DNA of 64,000 bases from Bacteroidales bacterium MB20-C3-3 (GTDB lineage Bacteria; Bacteroidota; Bacteroidia; Bacteroidales; UBA932). Location: assembly GCA_035609245.1 (NCBI GenBank), contig CP141202.1, forward strand, positions 558,001 through 622,000, given 5' to 3'. The notes below the pieces were generated by a model. The model was given only the letters and a program-made list of their open reading frames with translations. It was not told the origin of the DNA and ran no database searches. Of this stretch, positions 1 through 11,900 are shown in pieces (within the stretch, counting starts at the first letter, position 1; every line of letters starts with the position of its first letter). Position numbers and translations under genes: made by a program.

Positions 1-364
1 TAATTGCCATATCAATAAGGTCTAGGTCATTATCATTATATGCCGCATGGTCATTAATAGACATTGATATTTCACTCTCTGTTATCTTATAAGAGTCAGA
101 TATTCCATTTGTATGCTTTTTAAACACCTCGAATACTTCGCTTAATACCATCTCTAAGATGACTTCAAACGCGCTTTTTTCATCTGCAGAAAGAGCATAT
201 TCCTCTCCAATAACCTCCCCTTTCTCATTCTTCATGGACTTTGTCATAAAGCTTGAGTGCAGGGATACTGTGTCAAATAACTTATCTTTGGACTGTGTGA
301 AAATAATCATCGCAGGAGACTCCGATCCCGGAGTAGTCACTGCATTTTGTTTTGTGTACGCCAT
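1..364 (-). CDS. Unknown phage protein, N-terminal 121 residues only
   Basis: This partial gene starts with ATG at 364-362 and runs off the left edge in an open frame. The protein begins MAYTKQNAVTTPGSESPAM and is acidic and polar, with no signal peptide or membrane segment in the visible part. I do not recognise a family. It follows the portal and the 166-residue gene in the same direction, where head genes such as a scaffold, decoration or capsid-related protein often lie, but nothing in the visible residues proves that. The 67 bases between it and the next upstream gene hold no clear Shine-Dalgarno site; the bases before its start are A-rich. Confidence 0.6.
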   Translation of the reverse strand, partial: MAYTKQNAVTTPGSESPAMIIFTQSKDKLFDTVSLHSSFMTKSMKNEKGEVIGEEYALSADEKSAFEVILEMVLSEVFEVFKKHTNGISDSYKITESEISMSINDHAAYNDNDLDLIDMAI

Positions 365-431
365 TTTTTTTATTTTGTTTTTGTTAAAAATATAGTCTTG
401 ATTATCTTTTGCATGGTTATGTTAGCCATAT

Positions 432-932
432 CTACAAAAGCGGGTCGATCGGTAGTCTTACGCTTTTCTTTCTGTAATGGATGGAGGAGTTAAGCTTGTC
501 AACAGCAGCCTCATATTCTAATCGCACTCCAATTAAATCAGCATCCCTCCCGAACCATTTGACGAGACAATTTTTCTCAATGACTTCCATTATATACCCA
601 GCCATGGCGTACGAAACGGAATCCTTCATTTGCGGGGTTGGATGAATAACTATACTAAAGTCGCCGTCATCATTCATGCTTGAGGGAGTAATCTCATCTT
701 GAAAATATCTTGCAAGAAGAATAATCAAGTCAGATATTGACTCCCTGTAATACTTGTTGAACATAGCCCTGTCCGGCTCTAATAGTTCTCTCCTTTCTCC
801 TCTCTGTTCCTCGGGGAGACTATTGTTAATATACACAGTAGAAACGCTTACTCTTGCAAATACCTCTTCTTTTGGTATTGTAACTTTCCATGTCTTGATC
901 TGAGCAGTTTCATCAATCTTAATCTCGATCAT
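432..932 (-). CDS. Unknown phage protein next to the portal gene
   Basis: This 166-residue protein is soluble in character, mixed alpha and beta, with no signal peptide or transmembrane stretch. Its start lies one base after the portal stop codon, so it is almost surely translated from the same late mRNA and is probably a minor virion or assembly protein. I recognise no motif. The segment around residues 50-80 is rich in charged residues and tyrosine, while residues 105-120 form a more hydrophobic helix. A head-tail joining or decoration role would fit the position, but this is only positional inference. Confidence 0.6.
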   Translation of the reverse strand: MIEIKIDETAQIKTWKVTIPKEEVFARVSVSTVYINNSLPEEQRGERRELLEPDRAMFNKYYRESISDLIILLARYFQDEITPSSMNDDGDFSIVIHPTPQMKDSVSYAMAGYIMEVIEKNCLVKWFGRDADLIGVRLEYEAAVDKLNSSIHYRKKSVRLPIDPLL

Positions 933-933
933 G

Positions 934-2922
934 TTATAATTGATTTATTGGTTGTTTTTGTGATCCTGTATAAAGCCTCTCCATGAGAGCTAGGTTTTGA
1001 GGAGAGGATTGAGGGATTTGCCCCTGTAGTTCTTGTATCATGTCAGGAGACATTCCTTCAGGCATTTGTCCCTGTTCAAGCTGCTCTTTCTGCGTTTTTA
1101 TTGACGCAAGAAGCTTGTCAGAGAATGGGAAAGAGGAGTGTTCTAAGAACATCTCTATTGTTATAAATCTTCCATTAAGCATCTGCCAAAGCATATCATC
1201 TACAATCATTCGATATGTAGGGGTATCTGTACCCTTTGATATCTCATTATCAAACTCAATATTTCTAATCTTATCCGGATCATACCATTTAGCATCCTCA
1301 GAAACATTCTTATTGCCTGCAACTTGGTAATGCCTATCCTTATAGAACTGCTTAATTATTTGTATAATTTTATAATCTCTTCTTTTACAGAATGACGCAA
1401 ATGTTTCTAAGTAGTCAAGGATATTGAGAGAAGCATTAGCTGTTTCTTGCGCATATAGCGCTGCAGGAGTACCGGCGGATGCTTGCTTACCTTGTATAGC
1501 AGAATGAACACCTGTGATATCCTGCATGAATTTTATCTGCAGGTTGATCATATCGTGTATACCAAGATTAGTCGCATTGGCAACAATTTGCTTAGGCAGC
1601 TGAATTCCCTTTTTTGTTTTGACTTTTATAACACCGTTATACTTAACCCATTCTTCAGCAAAATCTTCAATTGTCATATCATCAGGTATAGCTTCCTCAG
1701 GAACCAAGAGAACACCTTTTGCTGATGCCGATATGATGAAGTCCTGCAGAATAACCATTCTATTAACCATTTTTTGCTGGTCAATCATGTCTTCTACCAT
1801 GCTCCATACAGCACCATCAAGCATAGGATAGAATTCAAATACATATGGATGGGAGTTATGATAATATGGATTTTCTGACTCCCATAGACAATGGCCAAAT
1901 GGGGATAAATGATAATATTTCCATTCTTCTGAAAATACCTCTTCGTATTCAATAGGAGGAATTTCGACTCCACTTTCATCAGACAGCGCTTTTCTGGATA
2001 TTGCCTCAGCATTAAGCAGTTCTTTCTCCTCTAATGGATAGAGTTCATATGTACCATCTGCATAGTCATGTACGCGAAGTTTCCATGAACCCTCTTTTAC
2101 GCATACCTTTATTACCCGGCAAAGGCTAGACGACTGGGGGATTAATAAGGATATCGTTTCAAGTTTACTCTCGTCAAATGTTTGACCGTTGACAAAGTCT
2201 CTTACACTAGCATATATGTTTCGCAGTTCCTCTTCGTCTTTTTTAGTTTTTGCATATGTAGATATCAGTTCAAGCAGAGACATATCAACAGCCTCGCCAA
2301 TTATCTTTATATCCTCTCCATTCACATCCTCCATGTTTGCATCACAGAAGAATCTATTAAGCGGAACAGATCTAAACTTAGGAATCGGCCTCATTCTTTC
2401 GTGGTCAAAAGAGTAGGAAGTATTGTATATTGCTGCTGACTTAATCAAAAAAGACTCAAGCATTCTTGCATCCCTTTTTTTCCCGTCATTCATTGAATAT
2501 ACCCCCTCAAGAGCAACCGTCATCATTTCAGAGGCAGCCTGATCCTCCTTATTTCTTGCATAAACAACAGATTTGAAAGGGGAGCTCCTGTATTGGCCGA
2601 TTATATTACGAACTGGAGGACGGATTAGATTCTGTTTAAGAGGAGCCCTCCCCTGTAGTCGCAGGTACTGCTCCTCTGTCATCTTTGTTCCATTAACCTC
2701 AACTATATCTGACCACTGGTCTCCTCGGTAATATCTTTTATTCCTAGCAGAGCGCAACCTAAGATCTAACAGAGCATCATAATTAGCCTGTGACTGCTCA
2801 AGTATATTCAGGTATTTCTTACTGCTTTTAAAGGAGCCGTCATAAAGCGACGAGCTTCCGGTGCTAACCTTCGTTCTTACTTTGCTGACAAATTTGATGT
2901 CTGCTTTGCTTATTCTCTTCAT
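934..2922 (-). CDS. Phage portal protein
   Basis: This 662-residue protein has the features of a large portal protein, the dodecameric ring through which DNA enters and leaves the capsid. An early segment near residues 64-70 has the YYRGDQW motif, followed by PLKQNLIRPPVRNIIGQYR, a pattern typical of portals of P22-like and Bacteroidetes phages. A long middle helical part (residues about 390-500) resembles the portal stem and clip, and the end is Gln- and Met-rich, as in portals with extended barrels. A good Shine-Dalgarno AGGAG precedes the ATG by 6 bases. It is separated by only two bases from the giant gene upstream and one base from the next gene, consistent with a late operon. Family assignment is by motif and length. 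Confidence 0.75.
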   Translation of the reverse strand: MKRISKADIKFVSKVRTKVSTGSSSLYDGSFKSSKKYLNILEQSQANYDALLDLRLRSARNKRYYRGDQWSDIVEVNGTKMTEEQYLRLQGRAPLKQNLIRPPVRNIIGQYRSSPFKSVVYARNKEDQAASEMMTVALEGVYSMNDGKKRDARMLESFLIKSAAIYNTSYSFDHERMRPIPKFRSVPLNRFFCDANMEDVNGEDIKIIGEAVDMSLLELISTYAKTKKDEEELRNIYASVRDFVNGQTFDESKLETISLLIPQSSSLCRVIKVCVKEGSWKLRVHDYADGTYELYPLEEKELLNAEAISRKALSDESGVEIPPIEYEEVFSEEWKYYHLSPFGHCLWESENPYYHNSHPYVFEFYPMLDGAVWSMVEDMIDQQKMVNRMVILQDFIISASAKGVLLVPEEAIPDDMTIEDFAEEWVKYNGVIKVKTKKGIQLPKQIVANATNLGIHDMINLQIKFMQDITGVHSAIQGKQASAGTPAALYAQETANASLNILDYLETFASFCKRRDYKIIQIIKQFYKDRHYQVAGNKNVSEDAKWYDPDKIRNIEFDNEISKGTDTPTYRMIVDDMLWQMLNGRFITIEMFLEHSSFPFSDKLLASIKTQKEQLEQGQMPEGMSPDMIQELQGQIPQSSPQNLALMERLYTGSQKQPINQL

Positions 2923-2924
2923 GC

Positions 2925-5900
2925 CTATCTCCTCTTATTATGATTTGCATCAATGTATTTTATCTCCTCGTTAAACTTGTTTACGAGTTCATCCATTGCC
3001 TTCTCCGCCTGCTTTCTCATAGGGCTTTCTTCCGGCAATTGCTTAATATTGCTTGAGATATTTTTCATTATATCATTATATATCTCAAAAGTTGATATTA
3101 GAGTATTGTTATAGTAGTTATTCAGATTCATGTACTCCTCCATCATCCCCTCTTGCTTTGCTGCTTTCATGGCTTTGGTGATATCATTCACCCTGGATCT
3201 AGTCTCGTAATATTTTTGCCAAGCCAAGCTCTCGTATGGCTCTTGGTATAAACGCCGCACTACAGGGATATTTTGCTTTTCAGGAATATTGCCCTGAATT
3301 GCACTCCTGGTAGTCTTATACATATCGTTGATAAATCTGCCAAGGCCCCCAAAGTAACCTTCAAGAATATGCTCTGTGTATGCAGGACTTACATCTAATA
3401 ACTCCCCGACTTTAGACCTGGATACATTGCCATCTTTATCAACTTTGACGCCGGCGCTCCTACTATCATTTCCTCCTCCTAATCGGTTTAATTCTTTTGC
3501 AAGGCCTACAAGGATAGGGTTTGTGCTTGAATAAGCATTCCGGAATCTTGGTAAATATCCATTGTCTGTCGCGAGGAAATTACCTCTTTCTATTGGCCTT
3601 GACATAAAGTCCATGTTGAGAGCTGTTTCAGCAAAAGGCCTTACAACAGTTGGCAGCATTGTCAACAGAACCTCGTCTGCTTTCCTTGGTATGAAAGCAC
3701 TCTTGTCTAAGCCAACCAGGTTGATTGGAGACAACTCGGATATAATATTCTTAGAATATGTGTCCATTGCTTCAGCTGCGCTCTTCTTACCCATGACAAC
3801 ATCAAGTGCTAGCGGCCCAATATTGGTTAATGCTCTTGCTCCATGAGGCAGTGGAATGGTAATAAACTTACTATCTCCCGCCGGTATAACGAAGTTATTC
3901 TCCTTGATATAATCTGATAGGGCTAGATAACCTTTTTCATCATCGTCGTCACCAAAGAGAGAGAGACACCATGCTGCTAATGCCGTACGGATAGACATCA
4001 TTGCCATGTTGTACAGAACAAATCCCTTTGGATTCTCCTTGGCTAGCTTGATATAGTTTGCGGAACCCTGAACAGATGCATTAAAGAAAGCATAGAAGGA
4101 GTTTACCTGAGAACTCCACTTTCCTTTTCTATTGAAGTTTGTTGTAACCTCTTTTGCCGCTAATGCGGCCTGTTTTTTCATTGTCTCGCTAGGCTGTTTG
4201 GTCCCTGCCTCTTTCGTTAGTCTTTCAACTTCTGTTAGATAAGTCGCAAACCTTACTGCATTTTCAGACATATGAGCAAGATAATCCAGACCATGATTAA
4301 GCACTTTGATTGTTTTCTTAGCATACACAGTCGGGCTTACACTTCCTGCTTTATTGGCCTCCTTAACAAGCTTCTCAACTTTTCTCTTATAATCTTGCTC
4401 TCCTAGCATATGAACATACCCGGTTTCACCACCACTCATCTTAAAGTCGTCATACATCTCTTTCAGGTAAGAGTCTTCCTTCCCTTTTGTGAAGTCTTTA
4501 TGTATTGCAATCCATGCCCGACCAAGGTTTTTTGTCATTGTTAGTGAACTTCCTCCTCTTGCACTATAAGCCATTGTCCCAAAAAAGTAGTCGCGCAAAA
4601 AGTTTGTCAACATGAAGTCTGGATTCTTAGATGTCTTCAAAGCTGCCATTATTCTTGTCAGACGAGCAATACCCTCTGTTCTCTTCCATCTTACAACATC
4701 GTCTCCATTAATTGCAGCTGCTATTCTTGCGCCAATTGGCCCCTTAAATTCAATTAAAACCCTGCTCCCATCAATTAGTACTGGTACTTGATGCTTCTTG
4801 ATATCTCCTCTTGACTTATGCCATTCATAGGTTTTATTGGGACTAAGCCTTCTTGCCATGCCGGCATCAATTAACTCTTGTGTCGGTGGCTCATATGTAG
4901 TCTCCCATATTGGCTCATCACCAATATCTGCTATGTTGACCTCCCACGCTTGTTTAATCAGGAACAAATCAGTCATGTGGTCATTGTTCTTAATCAGCCT
5001 CCATGCGTTTCTCCTGACTTCGTTTTTGCTTCCGGCAACAATAGATGTCTCAGCCATAGAAGCAATAAAGCCTAGCGGATTGTCAGCAAGAGAAGTACGA
5101 CCCTCGGCATGCTTGTTGACAGGATTGAGTATCTCATGGCCCAAATAGTTGTCTCCAAACACGTCTTGATAGTCAATGTCCTCTTTCTCAGCCCAGCTCC
5201 TTAGTGGAACGTAAAACTCATACATATTAGACGTTGCAGCATGAACCTCCTTGCTTATAAGTCCATATTTCAAACTCTTGTCAAGCGAGAATCGGGTTGC
5301 TTTTCTAATATTATCCCAGAACATAACAACATCCTTAACCTCTTTCAATCCTTTCTCAAACTCATTGACGATATCCGCCGCCTCTTCATCTGACAGACCT
5401 GAGCGATTATTGCTCAACTCTGATTCGGCAACCTTGCTCAACATACTTATTGCTCGCTTCTGTATGTTTAGCGCAATCATATAGCTTAAAGAGTCCATTC
5501 CTTCAGGGAGAGGAGACCTGTTATCATGATTAAATGCAACATCATAGGCATTTCTCATTATCTCAGCAATAAGCCCGGCGTTTTCAGCAGAATTAATAAA
5601 ATCAATCTGGCTCTGAATGTTTCTTATTGACTCGTCAATGGCTTTTATATCCTTTTCAGCGGTTGCACTCCTCCTCTTACCCTCGGCTTTGCGCAAATCC
5701 TTGTTAAACCCATAGAGGATTGATTCTCTTGCGTCCCTTATTACTATGTGTCTGTTGCGCTCTGGGGCGTGTTTTGCCATCATGTAGAGCGAAATCTCGT
5801 CTGCGGACTTGCCCTCCTTGGCCCACTTTGCAACTATATCAAGGATTGGTTTATAGTAGTTATCTTCAAAGTCATCAAGCTCAGCTTTTGCCCTTGATGA

Positions 5901-8900
5901 AGACCTGTTTTCCTCGGAAACGAAGTTTGAGAACACGCCTACCTTACCACCTCTTTTTTTAATCTCTTCAATAAGCTTTTTCCCGGATACCATCCTGTCC
6001 TGTAGTGCTTCAATTGTCTTTTCCCACTTGTTAAGAGTAATGTCATTGCTATCAAGAGTGAATGGCTCTCTCTCCTCTCTAAGTAGAACATCCGCCTCTG
6101 AGCGGAGTCTTGATTGTTTCTCCCTGCTCTTGACTATATCCGTCATTACCTCAATTGATGTAGCTTTCGCCTGGTCTTGCAATCTGTTTTTAGATCTCCA
6201 AAGCATGTATTTCATATCAGCATCACTCATATTAATGAAGACACCTACACTCCTAAGAGCATCACGAATAATTCCTTTTATCCTTTGCCACAAAGTTGGG
6301 TGTATATCGTACTTTGTAAGCTCTGAAAGATACTCTTCTGCAGCTGTAACTCGGTTATTGTACCTTGCAAAGTAATCAGCCTGAACACTCTTTGGCAGTG
6401 AAATAAATACCCTTTGCATGGTTTTCTTGAAGGTGTCTCCAAGTAAGTTTCTTAGGCCTTTATGCCCAACAACTTCATGAAGAATAGTTGTTTTAAGATC
6501 ATTAATACTATTGTGTTTGCTAAGCACTATTGTTACCTCTCCACTTATTGGTCTAAACCACCCCTTGGCGCGACGATATCTACTATTGCTTGGATATTGC
6601 TGAGTATCGTATATAATTTTAACTTCTGTGTTAAGACTCCTGGCAAACTCTCTAACGGTATTAACAACTGTCTCAAGAGGTAAGCCCTTATAATCTACCT
6701 GTTCCATACCTGATTCAGGCATATATAAAGGCATTCCTATTGCAGCCTGTTCTTTAATTGCAGGAGTAATAGGGATGGATTGTACTGAGTATACCTCGCC
6801 CTTATATGTTTTCTTTAGATCTATTGGATACCCGGTCTCACTAAGCACAACTTCATAGCCAATATTCTCCATGTCGGAAACATATTGTTCAATAGGGTAA
6901 GAGCCATCGTCCTCTGCAACGGAATCCATATACTTTTGATACAATTCTTCTGCCTCCGGGGTAAGGTTTCTTTCTCCAGCGTCTTCATCATAAACTTTTT
7001 TGCCAATTGCTGGAATTTCAGTAGTCTCAACCTTTGCTCCAAACTTTTTACCAATCTTGTTAACCTGAGCCGGAATAATGTTGTCATAGAAAGCCTTCAT
7101 GCCTGAACCGCCTACTTTGAGGTCGTTGCCTTCAAGCCTTGCTGGGTTGTGTTCTGTTGGATTTGATTTGTCATTTATTATTTTATTCGCTATATCCTTT
7201 CCTAAATAAGACTCTAATTCTGATTCTGTTAATTCAGACGGCTTGTTAAATTCAATAGATAATCCGAAATCATATGTTCCATTATCGTTTTTCCAATAAT
7301 CAATAAAATCTGTTTGCTTACTCAGGTTATACCTATCAGCCTGCATCTCACCATTAGTCCACGCAATCCTGTCAAAACCATTCTCAGCAGCGTAAATCAT
7401 CATTCTGCGGAGAGCGAGGTTTACCCATTGGTCGGTATTCTTGAAAGGCATATCGGGGACACCTTGTTCTTCAAGAATTGGATTTGTCTTAATTATTTCC
7501 TTTGCTTCTTCCTCGGTTTTAGCGTCAAGAAAAAATACACCAGCACCATCATAAACCTTATATATATCACCTTCTTTTTTATAATTAGGTTTGCCTGCAA
7601 ACCCCTCTTTCTTCCCCTTCTGTGCCCAATCGGATTGTATCTCTTCAATAAACAGTACTCTCTCCCCTGATGGGGTTGTTCTCTCATTGAATCGGACATG
7701 AGCGAGGATGTTGGGTTCGTCGAAGTGGGAGGATTTGAATTGACTTTTATTGTCATAAGAATCCCTTCCTTTCTGCATTAGCACCCTAAATCTATCAAGG
7801 TCTTTTTGTGGAAAATCAATCTCATTATTCATTCTTCTTTGTAACACTTCTAACTCTTCCTTTTCAGCAATAGTAATCGTGTTTCCTTTAACCGGCATTG
7901 TCAACAACAACTCCTTGTAATTCTCTCCGCCGGGGAGTTGGTATTGGGAGTATTTGGTGTCTCCTTGTGGATAATAACCTTTGTAAATTTTGTTTTCAAT
8001 ATAATTTTTAGCTTCCTCAAACGTATTTTCCGCTGATAATTGTTTGCTTGTTAAGTCATTATATATTGCAAAATAATTATCTCTTTTGCGAATTGAATAT
8101 AAAAAATTCATACCTGCCTTAGATGCGGAACCAATGGTATTACCGTCCTTTTCAGTCCACTTTATTTCTGGTTTTTCTGACTTCTCCACCTCCTGCACTT
8201 CAATCCTGTTCTGGTTTATCCAATCCTGTATTTCGGATTTGGTGATGATTAGCTTTACTCCCTGTCCTCCAATAGTCATTTTTGGATCAATATGGGCTAC
8301 TCCAAATCGTTCCTCCCATCCCATCCACTCCATTTCAGCCTCTTTTGCGCCATTTTTCAATAGCATGGCCTTCCATTGTTCCGGAGTACCTTTTTCCTGT
8401 TTGATTGAATTCAGGGCCTGTTCTGTTGGGGAATAGAAGTAAGGTTGGCGGAACAACACAGTATTTCCAGTCTCTTCGTCAATTTTCTCGTCAATAGTGC
8501 TAAAGAAAGTATCAAAAGCATTGTTTATATCAAGCCTCTCCTGTCCTTCAGGGTATGGTTTAGCATCATATAAGGCTACATACACAGCGTTATTTACTGA
8601 GTGAACTAAATAGTCATTCTTAGCTCCTACTGCTTTTAGTTTATCATCAACATACGCCTCAAATCCCCTAGCGGCCATTTCAAGATTAGTGCTCCAATAT
8701 GCGCTAGATCTTGATGCGTCCATGTCTTTACTCCCGTTATAGAATGTAGTGTTGACCTTCTTTAAATAGGTCTGGTCGCTCTTTGCATTCTCTAACTGGT
8801 CCTTTGCCATAACAACCCTATGGAAGGAGTAGAAATCAGCCCCTAGTGCGCTTCTGCCTGATATTACCTTTGTCAGCTCAGACAGTTGTTTTTGTACTTC

Positions 8901-11900
8901 ATAAACGCTTTCAAATGAGTATTTCTTTTTTGTCTCGGCTTTTGAGGTAGGGCCAAAGTCATAGTTATTAACCCTTTCAATAAGAGCATCCCAACTCTTT
9001 AACTGTTCTGGGGTGGCTGCCTTTTTTCGTAGCCCCCACTTCCTGTCAACGGCTAACCATCCCCTAGTGTTCTGAAGAGCTCTAACTAAAGAATCCTTAC
9101 TGCTCTCAAGTTTGTTTTCAAGCCTGGTAATGTCATATTCTGCCATTTCCTCCTTGTAGCGCATAGCTTTCCACACGCCATTCCAAGCTTTCACAACTTC
9201 ATCTCTAACCTTCTTGTTATTATAGTAGTCTCCACTCAGGTAATCCCTGCTAGGGTCTGGCGATTTGATAACACCTTCTTCATTTGGAACAAATCCTTGA
9301 TTCCCAAAAACACCAAAGTATGAATCCATCGCGTGAAACCATTCGTGCGCTAGTGCTCCGGCTCCGTTTATCTTCGTGAGGTTAATAACACCTCTATCTG
9401 CTTCAAAATGTGCAGCTGCATTAGACAGACCCTTACCCCTACTACCAAATCCAATTGCAAGTCTGCCTCCTAGCGACAGGGCTCTTGGAGATATATTTAT
9501 TACTGCCGCTAGATCCACAAGCGCATCGTATGCATAATTGAGCATAGACTGTCTCTCATCGGAGGCCACCCAGTTGCCAAACTCTCCTCCTCTGAAGCCA
9601 AAAGTGTCCATAAACTGCTCTGGAGTAATATTGCCTTTGCGTATCTCTATGCCAATTCGTTCTATGTTGTCAAGGTGCGGCCTCTCAACTTTGACGTCCT
9701 TTGCTTCAATGATACTTACTGCGTTTACAGCCATGTGCAACATAGCCTCATCTCTTGACTTAAAGCCTTTTTTAATCTCCCAGAGCTTCCCGCTGCTCCA
9801 TCTGCGATATATAGAATACTCATCATTGCTAGCTGACGAAGGGCGCACGTAATGATTTCTTGCAACCTCTAGTAATGGTATTGCGGATGCCGCCGCCTCA
9901 GGCGTGTCAAAGTTTTTCTGTACTATTTTAAAGAAGTTTCCGCTTACAATAGCAACTTCATACTTCCCATCTTTTGTGTCCCAGTCTGCGTAACTTGTAC
10001 CTTTCTTTTGCTGAAATACTTTGTATTTTTTAGCCCATCCCGGTAATTCACTATCTTTTCCGGTACGGGTAAACCCTCTTTCAGCTACATCTTTACGGGC
10101 CATGCCAATTTTCTGACCAAAGTCTTGCAACTTCTCAGCAGTCTCTTGACTCTCTTTCAACTCAGCTTCTGACATCTCAGCACCCGGTTCTCCAGACTCG
10201 TTATCAACATCGGGCTGTAATACACCCTCCTCAATAGGAGTATCATTTTCAAGTTGCGCAAGTCTTTGCTTTCTCTTCTCTTCGACTCTTAGCTTGGCCT
10301 CATCTGCAGAAATAGTATTTCGCCTTTGTAGTTCGCTCGTTAGAGCAGTGAATTCTGAAAATTCAGCCTCGGTAAGGGTTCCTACCCCTGTATTACTCCC
10401 AGTTATAGGGGTGTTTGAACTCTTTAAATTCTCCTCCCTTTCATTTATTATGGATTCATACTCCGACACTCTTGACTCAATCTCCTCAATAGGAGCATCA
10501 ACAAATGGCTGCTCAGATCGTATTTGCTTATACTCTGCAAACGGTTTAATCTTGCGAGTCTTATTCTCGGTCCACTTCTGGAAATCGTCAATAGATACCT
10601 CGGTGATATTACCAAGGCCCTGCCACCCCTCTTCGTAGTTTGCATTATAGGCCTTTGAAGCATCCTCAATAGAGTCAAATCCGAACATTACCTTGTGTTC
10701 ATCAAATGAACCGTCCTGATTGACCTGGTCAACGACATATACTTTTTCAGATAGTGGATTCTCTCCCACGAAAACGTCTATATGCTCCCCATCCTTGCCT
10801 TTTGTACCAAGAATATAGCCATAGGTGTTATTCATAGTCACGCTCCACTCCTTGCCACCTTTGTCAACTCCTGACCTTGTAGATCCTTTTGGTTGCTCAA
10901 TGGTAACATCGTAGCCAAGGAGCTTGATATGTCCCTTCTGATAATTACCTGCCTCTTTCTGTTTTTCGGTAGGCTCTGTGTTGACTCTTGCTTCTTCTTG
11001 CGCAATTTCCTCAATCTTCAACTGGCCCTGAGCTTCTCTCTCTCCTTGCTCAAGGTTTTTTGTTAAGACCTCAATTTTACGGTCTAATTCTGCAATGATT
11101 TTGTTTTGATTGTCAACAAGTGGCTGTGATGCTGATGGATCAAACCCCTCTCCCCCGAATAAGTCATTGGGGTCTTGTTTTGTGTCACCAAAGAGGCCGA
11201 CACGTTCTGCACTATTAGCTATGAGTCTGTCTCTCTCTGCGATTGCTTCTTTCTTGGATTGATTGAGAGACTCTATCTCCTTTCTTAAAGGATTTACAGA
11301 TTGTTCAGACTGTGCCAGCGCAGCACCTTGGAGAATAGTTTTATCCGTTCCTGTTCGTCCTCCTGGGCCTTCGTTGCTTCTTCCCTCGTTATTATACTGG
11401 CTTTGATTGCCAATGGCAGGGCCTCCCGAAACATCTGTACCAGCTCCTCGTTGGTATACTCCTTCTGCAATATTTCTTCCGGTTTCATCTTCAGGTAAAT
11501 CTTCTGATTCGTTAATAATTCTCCATCTCTCCTCATCCTTTACAGAATCAGCTATTAAATTCAAGATGGTAGATGCATCTTGCTCTGATAAAGGTAGGTA
11601 TTTTTCTGAGAAATAATCATCAATTATTTCTTCATATTCCTCTTCTGTGAGCTCTTCTTTAGAAGCTATATTTGATTTTATTTCCTCTGATTCATAGTAA
11701 TCCTCTTCGTTAAAGCGTCGCTCCTGGTCCCTTCTGCTTGTCTCAATTATTTCAAAGAGAGTCCTTCTAGAGTATGCTTTTCGCATAACCTCTAGAACAT
11801 CTGTAAATATATCAGAGTCCTCAAGGTTAACGAACAGACCATCATCGTCCATCTCTTTAATATAAAGAGCTAGATGCTCAGGGGACATCCCTGTTTTTTC

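Noticed and set aside
159-395. Plus-strand reading frame across the left edge
   Set aside because: It lies opposite a minus-strand phage gene that starts at 364 and stays open to the window edge, and it has no family resemblance.
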